Origin: JAWSUT01 sp033549345
Lineage (GTDB): Bacteria > Bacillota > Dethiobacteria > Dethiobacterales > Dethiobacteraceae
Direction of reading: 5' to 3'
NCBI GenBank assembly: GCA_033549345.1
Contig: JAWSUT010000024.1
Location: 1-48,149, forward strand
DNA: 48,149 bases
Position numbers and translations under genes: made by a program. Under the pieces are notes generated by a model. It saw nothing but the letters and a program-made list of their open reading frames with translations, had not been told where the DNA came from and did no database searches. Positions 17,739-25,365 of the stretch are shown piece after piece. The first letter of the stretch is position 1. The number at the start of each line of letters is the position of its first letter.

Positions 17739-18188
17739 ATGACGTATTTAAAAGTATTTTTATTGTCTGCGCTCCCTGTGGTTGAGATCCGGGGTGGTGT
17801 GCCGCTGGGGATTTATCTGGGGCTTTCCGGGTGGGAGGCGCTGGCTGTGAGTGTGCTGGGTAATGTGATGATTATTTTGCCCTGGCTGTGGGTGCTGGCC
17901 CGGCTGGAGGTTTTTTTTGCGCAGCATAAGCTGACGGCACCGTTTTACGGGGTGATGGTCAGGAAGGCGGAGAAAAAGCGGGATTCTTTTATGAAATACG
18001 GGAAGTATGCTTTGTTTCTCTTTGTGGCCATTCCGCTGCCGACGACCGGAGCGTGGACGGCGTGTGTGGCTGCACGGATTTTCCGGGTATCGACGCGGGA
18101 TACATTCTGGATTGTATCGCTGGGTGTGATTGTCTCCGGGCTTCTGGTGTTGGCGAAGGTGACTTTGTGGACCGGAACGTTTATATAG
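17739..18188 (+). CDS. PF06695 (small multidrug export-like) membrane protein
   Basis: A 149-residue protein with four or so hydrophobic helices. It begins LKVFLLSALPVVEIRGGVPL, and the conserved second half contains KYGKYALFLFVAIPLPTTGAWT. These signatures define the Sm_multidrug_ex family. The drug-export name is historical and the real substrate is unknown; the VEIRGG-PLG and PLPTTGAWT repeats resemble half-transporter re-entrant motifs of DedA/SNARE-like proteins. The start ATG follows AGGAGAA. A decayed paralog lies at 12657-12891. Only a weak hairpin (18308-18330) follows. Confidence 0.85.
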   Translation: MTYLKVFLLSALPVVEIRGGVPLGIYLGLSGWEALAVSVLGNVMIILPWLWVLARLEVFFAQHKLTAPFYGVMVRKAEKKRDSFMKYGKYALFLFVAIPLPTTGAWTACVAARIFRVSTRDTFWIVSLGVIVSGLLVLAKVTLWTGTFI

Positions 18189-18307
18189 CGAGAATCTCGG
18201 GTAGGAATACAGGATTTCCCTTTTACCCAACACGGAATTTTGATGATCGTGCGTATGTTCTGGAGTGGAAGAATTGGGTGTGGCCATCACTTTCTACCCC
18301 GGTATCT

Positions 18308-18350
18308 GCAAGCATGTAATATATGCTTGCTGGTGCCGGTTTTATTTTTG
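18308..18350 (+). terminator. possible terminator before the pentaheme gene
   Basis: The inverted repeat GCAAGCAT / ATGCTTGC lies at 18308-18330 and is followed by GGTTTTATTTTT about 8 bases later. The gap to the T run makes it weak. Confidence 0.4.
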
Positions 18351-18432
18351 TTCACAAATTGTTACATATATTGACGCAGTTTGGTAAAAATACCTTATGA
18401 GTATTTATCCGATTTGAAAGGAGTTGTTTTCA

Positions 18433-19446
18433 ATGAGCAGGAGGAAGTGGTTTATTTGCGGCGTAGTATTGTTATTGGCCGCCGCAGTATTGACCGGCTG
18501 CCCTGCCGGGGATGATAACGGTGACACTGAACCGCCGCCTGATAACGGTGACGGGCAGCAGGCTGAAATCGATATCAATACCCTGGTGGGACAGTGGGTG
18601 GAATCCAGCCACAGCAACATTTTGCTTTACCCGGCCCAGCGTGACAACTGTGTGGTCTGCCATGACGGTGGAGCGTTCTCCGAGCAGATTACCGAGCAGG
18701 CAAATATCGAACGTGATTTCTATGTGGCAATTGACTGCCGGGCATGTCACCAGGGACGGGGTGTAGAACTGATGGAAGCCGGTACGGTCTCTATTCCCAC
18801 GGCGGAAAATGTAACTGCGGGTACCGGTGCACAGTGTCTGGCCTGTCATAATGAGCGGAAGGTTCCGAATATCGATGACGAGAGGCGCTCTGCGCCGCAC
18901 GCCAGTTCGCAGGCCGGTGTCTACACCGCCACGGGCGGTATCCGGGCGGAAGGATTTGAGTACGGCAGCACCACGGCACACACCAACATTGATAATACCT
19001 GTATTGGTTGTCATATGACCGTAGGAGAAGAGGGCTTCCAGTCACATACCTTCCGGGTCGATGATGTGCAGGCGGCCTGTGGTGACTGTCACCAGGATAT
19101 CCAGAACGCTAACCTGGGGGCTAAAGAAGATTACGACGGTGACGGTGAGACAGGCGGGTTCCAGGATGAGGTAGATGGACTGTTAACAATCCTGGAAGGC
19201 GCCATTACCGAGGCGTTGGACGGTGGTACGTTTGAAACCGGTGGTGGAGCCATCAACTTCAAGGATGCGGCCGGTGCTGAAGTCACGGATGTACCCAATG
19301 AAATATACCAGGCGGCATACAACCATGTTCTGGTCAGCCAGGACGGAAGTCTGGGCATACACAACCCGACGTTTGCGGTACAGCTCCTGCAGCAGTCCTA
19401 CAAGGCGCTGACAGGTGAAGATGTACCTAATGCCACAATCAAATAG
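18433..19446 (+). CDS. pentaheme c-type cytochrome lipoprotein
   Basis: About 337 residues from the ATG 18433, which has AAAGGAG 9 bases upstream. A lipoprotein signal peptide ends in LTGC, followed by an acidic/Pro linker. Five CxxCH heme-attachment motifs are present: CVVCH, CRACH, CLACH, CIGCH and CGDCH, with several extra histidines (HASSQ, HTNID, HTFRVDD) that could be distal ligands. The C-terminal 130 residues lack heme motifs and contain a calcium-like DYDGDGETGG loop. It should be anchored outside the membrane and carry electrons, perhaps to extracellular or periplasm-like acceptors. No cytochrome maturation or oxidoreductase genes are adjacent, so its partner is unknown. Confidence 0.9.
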   Translation: MSRRKWFICGVVLLLAAAVLTGCPAGDDNGDTEPPPDNGDGQQAEIDINTLVGQWVESSHSNILLYPAQRDNCVVCHDGGAFSEQITEQANIERDFYVAIDCRACHQGRGVELMEAGTVSIPTAENVTAGTGAQCLACHNERKVPNIDDERRSAPHASSQAGVYTATGGIRAEGFEYGSTTAHTNIDNTCIGCHMTVGEEGFQSHTFRVDDVQAACGDCHQDIQNANLGAKEDYDGDGETGGFQDEVDGLLTILEGAITEALDGGTFETGGGAINFKDAAGAEVTDVPNEIYQAAYNHVLVSQDGSLGIHNPTFAVQLLQQSYKALTGEDVPNATIK

Positions 19447-19450
19447 TACA

Positions 19451-19482
19451 GACTCCGGTCTCAAATGAGACCGGAGTTTTTC
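19451..19482 (+). terminator. intrinsic terminator of the pentaheme gene
   Basis: The ACTCCGGTCTC / GAGACCGGAGT stem is perfect, with a short loop and T5. Confidence 0.88.
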
Positions 19483-19562
19483 TGTAAGGAACTTATTTCT
19501 TTTTTAGGCGTCTGGAGGATTGACGGATACTTTGTGGAAATCCTTACACTGGAGGGATAGGT

Positions 19563-21122
19563 ATGCGCAGGTTGCTGATTGCATTGATTTTGGTTGTATT
19601 AACAGTTGCTTCAGTTTCTGCTGAGCTGCACCTGCCGGATCTGGCCGGCCACTGGTCCGAAGGGACAGTGCGGGAAATGGTAAACCGGGATTTGATTGCA
19701 GGGTACCCGGATGGCTCGTTTAAACCGGATCTGCAAATAAAACGTGGTGAGTTTGTGAAGTTGCTGGTTTTATCATTAGGTCTTAAGCCAGTGGAAGGAA
19801 ATGGACACTGGGCATTGCCCTATCTGGCTGCGGCATTGGATGCTGGTGTGATGTTGCCTGAAGAATACGATACCCTGGATCCGGAAGGCCTGATTCCCCG
19901 GGAGGAAATGGCTGCATACACGGCAAGAGGAATCAGTCTGACAGGTGGAAGCCAGGCCGTATTTACCGATTATGCAGCAATTGCCCCTCAGTATATTCAA
20001 TACGTAACAGATGCGGCAGCAAACGGTATCATTCTCGGGTATCCTGACAATACATTCCGTCCAAAGGGATTATTGACACGTGCCGAGGCAGCTGTTGTAA
20101 TTGATCGTGTCCTGGAAAGGCAAAATTATCGTTTGCAGCTTGGACAGAATAAAAAGAATGTCTACATTGACGGACAAAGTTTCACGGTGAACGTGGTGGC
20201 ATTGGAGAAAGACAGTGTGTATCCTCGTGTGGTTTTGGCGCATGACCAGGTTCAGGGACTGGAAGACCTGCATGATATGGCGACCAGACGCGGGGCTGTC
20301 GCTGCAATTACCGGCAGTTTTTTTGACTACGTTAAAGGAGAACCCTATGGTAATCTGATTTCCAATGGCTGGCTTATCCATCGCGGCGATACAGGTTCAA
20401 CCGTAGGCTTCTTACCGGATGGTTCGATGCTAATTGACAGGCTGCGGTATACTATAGAAGGAAGCACATCCAATATCCCGTATCACTGGGAAGGAAAAAC
20501 CTGGCATGCCTGGAACCTAAACCGAACACCGGCAGAAAACGGGATCTACATTTATACACGGCATCGTGGTACTCATATCGGGTTTAGCACCGGCAGATCA
20601 GTTGTGGTTGAAAATGGTCAGGTTATGCGGGTTGTCGATAATGAAAATGTGGCAATCCCTGTAAATGGGTATGTGGTTAGTTTCAACGGGTACGACATTA
20701 AACATGCCGATGTTCTTTCCCCGGGCAAATATGCCATGTTCAGAGGTAACTTCACAGATACTGCAGGAAAAGAACTTGACGGCTGGAATCTGGTGGAGGA
20801 TGCTGTTGCTGCCGGCCCGACACTGATGAAAGAAGGTAGGATTGTTACAGATTTAAATGGGGAGAGCGTAAATGTGGATGCTCACCGGCGTCGCCCCCGT
20901 GCTGTATTGGGAGAGACGGCTGACGGACGCTATTTACTTGTGACTGTGACGGCTACCATCAATGAAACGGCAGAAATTATGCATGCGCTGGGAACGGATC
21001 AGGCTATTAACATGGATGGCGGTGGTTCAGCCGGGCTCTGGCATCAGGGAAAAACAATTACCCGGCCGGCCCGAAAGCTGAATAACACTATTATCTTCAC
21101 CATTCGTTCCGGTGGATTATAG
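19563..21122 (+). CDS. SLH-domain protein with phosphodiester glycosidase domain
   Basis: A 519-residue protein with a signal peptide (residues 1-20), then SLH repeats: LAGHWSEGTVREMVNRDLIAG with YPDGSFKPDLQIKRGEFVKL, a diverged middle unit, and YVTDAAANGIILGYPDNTFR with TRAEAAVVIDRVL. From about 215 to the end it is a phosphodiester glycosidase (NAGPA-like, DUF2233/PF09992) domain with AITGSFFDYVKGEPYGNLIS, AGPTLMKEGRIV and the hallmark NMDGGGSAGLWHQGK. Anchoring would be to pyruvylated wall polymer, which CsaB (3.2 kb) makes. The domain cleaves sugar phosphodiesters, so wall-polymer or glycoconjugate trimming is plausible. GGAGGG precedes the ATG. Confidence 0.9.
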   Translation: MRRLLIALILVVLTVASVSAELHLPDLAGHWSEGTVREMVNRDLIAGYPDGSFKPDLQIKRGEFVKLLVLSLGLKPVEGNGHWALPYLAAALDAGVMLPEEYDTLDPEGLIPREEMAAYTARGISLTGGSQAVFTDYAAIAPQYIQYVTDAAANGIILGYPDNTFRPKGLLTRAEAAVVIDRVLERQNYRLQLGQNKKNVYIDGQSFTVNVVALEKDSVYPRVVLAHDQVQGLEDLHDMATRRGAVAAITGSFFDYVKGEPYGNLISNGWLIHRGDTGSTVGFLPDGSMLIDRLRYTIEGSTSNIPYHWEGKTWHAWNLNRTPAENGIYIYTRHRGTHIGFSTGRSVVVENGQVMRVVDNENVAIPVNGYVVSFNGYDIKHADVLSPGKYAMFRGNFTDTAGKELDGWNLVEDAVAAGPTLMKEGRIVTDLNGESVNVDAHRRRPRAVLGETADGRYLLVTVTATINETAEIMHALGTDQAINMDGGGSAGLWHQGKTITRPARKLNNTIIFTIRSGGL

Positions 21123-21132
21123 GAGGGCTACC

Positions 21133-22002
21133 ATGCGTTATGAACAGCCTCTTTTCAGGCCGCCCAGTGAGGCATACAGCCTGATTTTGCAGGTGACCAT
21201 CGGGTGTTCCCATAATGCCTGCGGGTTTTGCTCGATGTATAAGGGGAAAAAGTTCCGGGTGAAAAGCCTGGAGGAAATCCGGGGGGATATCCGTGTGGCC
21301 AAGGAGCGCTACGGTGCGGTGGAGCGGATTTTCCTGGCCGACGGTGATGCGCTGGCGATGGAGACCGACGATTTGCTGGCGGTGCTGCAGGAACTGCGGG
21401 AGGCGTTTCCCGCTGCGGAGAGGGTCTCTTTATACGCGGGGCCGAAAAATATTTTAACAAAAAGTGATGAGGAGTTGGCGGCGATCCGGGAGGCGGGTGT
21501 CGGCCTGGCTTATTTCGGGATTGAGAGCGGTGACGGGCAGATCCTTGCCGAAATAAAGAAAGGAGCCACCTCAAAAGAGATGGCAGAGTCAGGGAGAAAG
21601 ATCCGACGGGCCGGAATTGCTTTGTCGGCCACGATGATCCTTGGACTTGGCGGTAAAGAACGGTGGCGTGAACATGCTTTGGCCACCGCTGAAGTGGCTT
21701 CAGATATTAACCCGGAATACCTGGCTGCACTGACACTGATGGTGGATAAAAAGACACCGCTTGGCAGGCGTGTGGAGCAGGGCGATTTTGTGGTACCTGC
21801 GGCGGGGGAAATTTTAGCGGAGTTAAAGCTGCTGCTGGAGAACCTTACCGTGGATAACTGTCTTTTTCGCTCCAACCATGCCTCCAACTATTTTGCGGTT
21901 GGCGGCAGGCTGCCGCAGGACAGGGAAAAGATGCTTGTCCAGGTTAAGAGGGCCCTTGGCAATCAGGGGCTGTTAAAAGCTGAAATGTTCAGGGGTCTTT
22001 AA
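21133..22002 (+). CDS. radical SAM protein (GCSHNACGFC type)
   Basis: About 289 residues from the ATG 21133, chosen because AGGAGG lies at 21121-21126; the in-frame GTG at 21112 lies inside the upstream gene. The 4Fe-4S cluster motif is TIGCSHNACGFCSMYKGKKF (CX4CX2C), followed by the SAM-binding FLADGDALAM, the glycine-rich YFGIESGDGQILAEIKKGAT and MILGLGG. This spacing is typical of a widespread but uncharacterised radical SAM family; the reaction is unknown. It is only 10 bases past the SLH gene stop. It overlaps tail-to-tail by 14 bases with the dehydrogenase on the other strand, with no terminator visible between them. Confidence 0.88.
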   Translation: MRYEQPLFRPPSEAYSLILQVTIGCSHNACGFCSMYKGKKFRVKSLEEIRGDIRVAKERYGAVERIFLADGDALAMETDDLLAVLQELREAFPAAERVSLYAGPKNILTKSDEELAAIREAGVGLAYFGIESGDGQILAEIKKGATSKEMAESGRKIRRAGIALSATMILGLGGKERWREHALATAEVASDINPEYLAALTLMVDKKTPLGRRVEQGDFVVPAAGEILAELKLLLENLTVDNCLFRSNHASNYFAVGGRLPQDREKMLVQVKRALGNQGLLKAEMFRGL

Positions 22003-22996
22003 CGAGATTCTGCGGGCTGCCGGCCAGGAAGCTTTGGATGTTGGCAGCTGTGGTTTCACGGATGCGGTGGACGGCTTCGCGTGAATCAAAGCCGATATGC
22101 GGTGTGATCACCACATCTTCACGGTTTAAGAGCATGTGGTTTTTCAGGACGGTGGAGAGTGTTTCCGGAGTTGTTTCCGGGGCAAACAGCTTTTCTTCCT
22201 CGACAAACAGTTCTTCACCTTCAAGGACATCAAGTCCGGCGCCGGCGATGGTCCCGTCGTTAAGGGCTGCCAGGAGCGCTTCTGTTTCCACCAGCTCGCC
22301 GCGGGCGGTGTTGATTAAGAGGGCTCCTTTTTTAATTGTCGGGATGTTTTTGCTGTTGAGCAGGTGCCGGGTTTCTTTGTTAAGCGGGGCGTGGAGTGAG
22401 ATGATGTCGGCGCGGGCGAGTGCTTCTGCCAGGGGAACAAAAGAGAACTGCAGGACCTCGGCGAGAAACGGGTCCGGGGTGTGATCCACAGCCAGGACCT
22501 GCATGTCAAAACCGCGGGCGATTTTAATGACGTGCAGCCCGATGCGGCCGGCACCGACTACGGCCAGGGTTTTCCCCTTCAGGTCGATGCCCTGCAGGCC
22601 GTCCAGGGAGAAGTTTTCCCGGATGGTGCGCAGGTATGCTTTATGGACATTGCGGGAAAGGGCCAGCATCAGGGCAAAGGTGTGCTCGGCCACTGTGTTT
22701 TCACCGTAGACGGGAACATAGCTGACGGGTATGCCGCGTTTACGGGCGGCGTCGACGTCGATGTGGTTAAAGCCCGATGAGCGGGTGGTAATCATTTTAA
22801 GGTTTGGCAGTTGGTCGAGGATGGCCTCGGTAATCTGGGAGTGAACAAACACAGAGAGAATCTCCGTCTCGTGGAGGTTTTGCACGGAGTCGCTGTGAAG
22901 AATGTCATCTCTGTAGATGATTTTGTTGTCTTTTAACTGTTTGTTGTAAAACGGGCGGTCTCCCTGCTGCGTTTCAAAGAATACAATAGCCGGCAT
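21989..22996 (-). CDS. D-isomer-specific 2-hydroxyacid dehydrogenase
   Basis: A 335-residue protein starting at the ATG 22996, with AAAGGAG upstream on the minus strand; the frame is open further but without a start signal. It has a catalytic-domain lobe (1-100) with TRSSGFNHIDVDAA, the NAD-binding fold AVVGAGRIGLHVIKIARGF, and the three catalytic residues: Arg in INTARGELV, Glu in GLDVLEGEE and His in ITPHIGFD. Members reduce 2-oxoacids to D-2-hydroxyacids with NADH; D-lactate dehydrogenase is the closest in layout. The substrate is not determinable. It runs tail-to-tail with the radical SAM gene. Confidence 0.9.
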   Translation of the reverse strand: MPAIVFFETQQGDRPFYNKQLKDNKIIYRDDILHSDSVQNLHETEILSVFVHSQITEAILDQLPNLKMITTRSSGFNHIDVDAARKRGIPVSYVPVYGENTVAEHTFALMLALSRNVHKAYLRTIRENFSLDGLQGIDLKGKTLAVVGAGRIGLHVIKIARGFDMQVLAVDHTPDPFLAEVLQFSFVPLAEALARADIISLHAPLNKETRHLLNSKNIPTIKKGALLINTARGELVETEALLAALNDGTIAGAGLDVLEGEELFVEEEKLFAPETTPETLSTVLKNHMLLNREDVVITPHIGFDSREAVHRIRETTAANIQSFLAGSPQNLVKDP

Positions 22997-23018
22997 GGTC
23001 TGCTCCTTTTCCTGGGGT

Positions 23019-23201
23019 TTACCTGTAATATGCCTTTGGGGGCTTTTGTTTATGTAAGGAGCGATCGGGCTCAAGCGGCGGTGAGAAATGCGGGTTTCTG
23101 ATATCGCCGCCGCAGTACAGACAGGTGATAAAGGCTTTTTCCCGTAAATCACAGGCACTATACATTCTTTTTATACACTGGGGACATAACCAGCTGTTCA
23201 T
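23019..23201 (-). CDS. small zinc-ribbon protein
   Basis: 60 residues with two zinc knuckles, LCPQC near the N-terminus and CLYCGGD in the middle, plus a basic, proline-rich tail. The start ATG overlaps the stop of the SipW-like gene (ATGA) and is preceded by GGAGGG inside that gene, so it is a genuine, coupled gene despite its size. No family is recognised. It is last in a three-gene minus-strand unit. Confidence 0.65.
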   Translation of the reverse strand: MNSWLCPQCIKRMYSACDLREKAFITCLYCGGDIRNPHFSPPLEPDRSLHKQKPPKAYYR

Positions 23202-23707
23202 TGATTTTCCCTCCCGGCATTGTTTGTGTTCTTTGCCCGCTGTATTTTCGGGCTGCTGTGGGACCAGACGATTAGGAGCGCGGGAATCAGGACGAGGAGT
23301 ACGGCCGGATTGCGCAGGAAGCGCAACACTGCCACCACGTGAGATGGAGTGACAAAGTCGACGCGGCCAAGCACCTGCTGCGGCCGTACAGGTGCGGCAT
23401 CGGGATTTTGGTTGGCATCGCCGCGGGTGATGTAGTAATACTCTCCGTCAAAGCCGACATCCTCGATGCGGTGCGTGATCAGGATGTCACCGGCGGTGAA
23501 GGTAATGACACTGCCCGGCGGCAGCGGGTGGTTTTTTGTTTTCCGTACGGCAATGGTAGCCCCGACGGGTATGGCGGGTTCCATGCTGCCGGAGACGACG
23601 GAAAAGATGCTGTACCCTGAGGGTGAGGCAAATAACGTGCCGCCAAGAATTAAAACCGCCAGAATAAAGACGAGGGCTGCGGACAGAGCGTTGGAGGGCC
23701 GGGCCAT
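23198..23707 (-). CDS. SipW-like (archaeal/ER-type) signal peptidase I
   Basis: About 169 residues from the ATG 23707, two bases after the stop of the upstream small membrane protein gene, indicating coupled translation. An N-terminal membrane helix (about 10-28) is followed by the catalytic Ser in FSVVSGSMEPAIPVG and the His in ILITHRIEDV, which replaces the Lys of typical bacterial enzymes, then ITRGDANQNPDAAPV and a second membrane helix near the C-terminus. In Bacillus SipW processes TasA/TapA biofilm proteins. No TasA-like substrate gene lies in the window, so the client is unknown. The small membrane protein upstream may be its partner. Confidence 0.88.
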   Translation of the reverse strand: MARPSNALSAALVFILAVLILGGTLFASPSGYSIFSVVSGSMEPAIPVGATIAVRKTKNHPLPPGSVITFTAGDILITHRIEDVGFDGEYYYITRGDANQNPDAAPVRPQQVLGRVDFVTPSHVVAVLRFLRNPAVLLVLIPALLIVWSHSSPKIQRAKNTNNAGRENQ

Positions 23708-23708
23708 T

Positions 23709-23885
23709 TTAGTACAGGAAGAAGAGCATGGCCTGGCGGTATTCCAGTACGAGCCGAAACCAGCGGAACCAGAGTAGGGCGACAAACGCAAATGCTATGA
23801 TATAGACGGCGACGGTAACGTAGGTGAAAAATTTAGGCAGGCGGACAGGTTCTTCATCCTGCCCGTAAACGTCCCATTTCAACAT
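23709..23885 (-). CDS. small single-pass membrane protein upstream of the SipW-like gene
   Basis: 58 residues from the ATG 23885, which has GAGGGGAAG upstream. A charged N-terminus (KWDVYGQDEEPVRLP) is followed by one long hydrophobic segment (FFTYVTVAVYIIAFAFVALLW) and a short basic/aromatic tail. I do not recognise it. Its stop is one base from the signal peptidase start, so it is probably co-translated with it; analogy with TapA-SipW-TasA type operons is only a guess. Confidence 0.6.
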   Translation of the reverse strand: MLKWDVYGQDEEPVRLPKFFTYVTVAVYIIAFAFVALLWFRWFRLVLEYRQAMLFFLY

Positions 23886-23984
23886 AGCTTCCCCTCGCTT
23901 TCTCACGCCATTGTATCTCAGTGATTCTGCGAAGTCCCGGGAAGATTGACAAAGGCCGTGGGACAGGAAGGGCGGTACATTGAC

Positions 23985-24012
23985 AAAAAAACTGCCGATT
24001 GGCAGTTTTTTT
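23985..24012 (-). terminator. terminator of the DUF3786 gene
   Basis: AAAAACTGCC / GGCAGTTTTT stem with a 4-base loop. It lies 75 bases past the DUF3786 stop codon and works for either strand, but only the minus strand has a gene running into it. Confidence 0.82.
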
Positions 24013-24086
24013 GCGTTTGTAATCGTTATTAAGCTGTCGGCAGCTGAGACCTGTGTCCCTGTGGGACGGAATTTGGCGGAATTTGA

Positions 24087-24719
24087 TTAACTTTTTAAGG
24101 TGTTAACCAGAGCACCCACCGTCATGCCGGCCAAAAAGGCGTAATCTTCGGTATGCAAATAAGCGTTGGCGAAATTATCAAAGAGGATTGTCCCGTTTGG
24201 CGGGAATTCTTCGTCCCCCTGCCAGAGGATATAGAGAATTGGTACGCGGGGTAATGCGGGGATAATGTAGGCAATATCGCCGTGCTGTGCACGTTCGCCG
24301 CCCAGCTTTTCCGCTGCACGGGCAAATTCAGTTGGACGGGCTCCGAAATTTTTGACAAAAGGAATGACGGCACGGTGTTGGAATGGCTCAATGTAGATGC
24401 CGCCGCCCTGGAGTTCTTTGAAGGAGATCCAGTTTTTCGAGAGTTCAATGCCGCTGGCCTGTGTGAGGTAATGCAGAAGCAGGATGGCTGTGATGAGGGG
24501 TGCTTCCGTAATTTCATTGGCCATCTTCACAATGCCGTCAGGGTATGTAACAGTATAGTTTTCGCCGAGAAACGGAACGGTAAAGCGCTGTTTGTCCAAA
24601 TCATAAAGGCAGCCGCTGTTTGCCGCCATTTCCAGAGCCGGTTTTTGTGAAAATTCCCTGCGGGCCACATCCATTGTTTCATCCAGGTTATAAGGGGTTT
24701 TATTGCTTTTATTGTTCAT
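24087..24719 (-). CDS. DUF3786 domain protein
   Basis: A 210-residue protein lacking signal peptide or membrane segments. Family features are CLYDLDKQRFTVPFLGENYT, ITEAPLITAILLLHYLTQAS, WISFKELQGGGIYIEPFQHR and PILYILWQGDEEFPPNGTIL. DUF3786 proteins occur in anaerobes with corrinoid/Wood-Ljungdahl metabolism, but no activity is established. The start has AGGAGGCGAGAG upstream. It stands alone between two terminators. Confidence 0.82.
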   Translation of the reverse strand: MNNKSNKTPYNLDETMDVARREFSQKPALEMAANSGCLYDLDKQRFTVPFLGENYTVTYPDGIVKMANEITEAPLITAILLLHYLTQASGIELSKNWISFKELQGGGIYIEPFQHRAVIPFVKNFGARPTEFARAAEKLGGERAQHGDIAYIIPALPRVPILYILWQGDEEFPPNGTILFDNFANAYLHTEDYAFLAGMTVGALVNTLKS

Positions 24720-24787
24720 CTCTCTCGCCTCCTGTGCTTACGATTATACCATCAATTGGGAGGCGGGTCAAAAGAATACAAACATAC

Positions 24788-24814
24788 AAAAAACGCCTGA
24801 GACAGGCGTTTTTG
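24788..24814 (-). terminator. terminator facing a gene-free region
   Basis: AAAAACGCCTG / CAGGCGTTTTT, perfect stem with a 3-base loop. On the minus strand the only sequence upstream of it is the non-coding stretch 24815-25260, so it implies a transcript there. Confidence 0.75.
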
Positions 24815-25215
24815 ATTATAATAAAGGCAGAGCCCGCAACGACCTTCGCGCCGGCTGCAGTACATCCCTGCCGGATAAAACACATCTCTGTGCGCATCCG
24901 GGAAAAGAACATAAGACAACCTTTGCCCGACAGGCATACATACCGGGGCACTTCCCTCAGGACAAAAGACCTGAGCATGTCTGCATCAATATAAATTCAT
25001 GCAGTGGAAGATACACAAGAACATATGACTGTCTTCGCTCAACCCGCAGACATCCGTGAAGACATCTGAAGATCTTCCCGCCGGCCTGTAACAAACCGTT
25101 TGACCTGATACAGACCTTTGACCGACCGGTACAGAACCGTCAAGCCCTGCAGCGATCTTGGCTCGGCCGTTGCGAACCCTACATTGCTATCTTAACCGCA
25201 AACACGGAGTTCTAT
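24788..25215 (-). ncRNA. candidate structured non-coding RNA
   Basis: This stretch has no plausible reading frame with a ribosome binding site and is GC-richer than the AT-rich bases just beyond 25200. Read on the minus strand it ends in a perfect terminator and contains several strong local hairpins: CCGGAT-CACA/TGTG-ATCCGG (24868-24903 region), CTCAGG/CCTGAG (24955-24977), CTGCAT/ATGCAG (24980-25006) and TTGAC-GGT/ACC-GTCAA (25115-25145). The two near-repeats TTTGACCTGATACAGACC and TTTGACCGACCGGTACAGA lie side by side. I cannot assign it to a known family and the 5' end is a guess. Confidence 0.4.
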
Positions 25216-25365
25216 GTATTATTTTAAAGAAAGATATTACCATAAATAATACAAATTTTATAAATAAAAAAAATTTTAAATATTCTCACAATTACAAGCA
25301 GGAAAATATAGCAGCATGGTGAATATAGTGATGTATAGAAACATCGCGCCGAAGGAGGCGTTGTC

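Noticed and set aside
24703..25059. A 118-codon plus-strand frame in the gene-free region
   Set aside because: It starts inside the DUF3786 upstream region, crosses a strong terminator, and has no ribosome binding site or recognisable fold.
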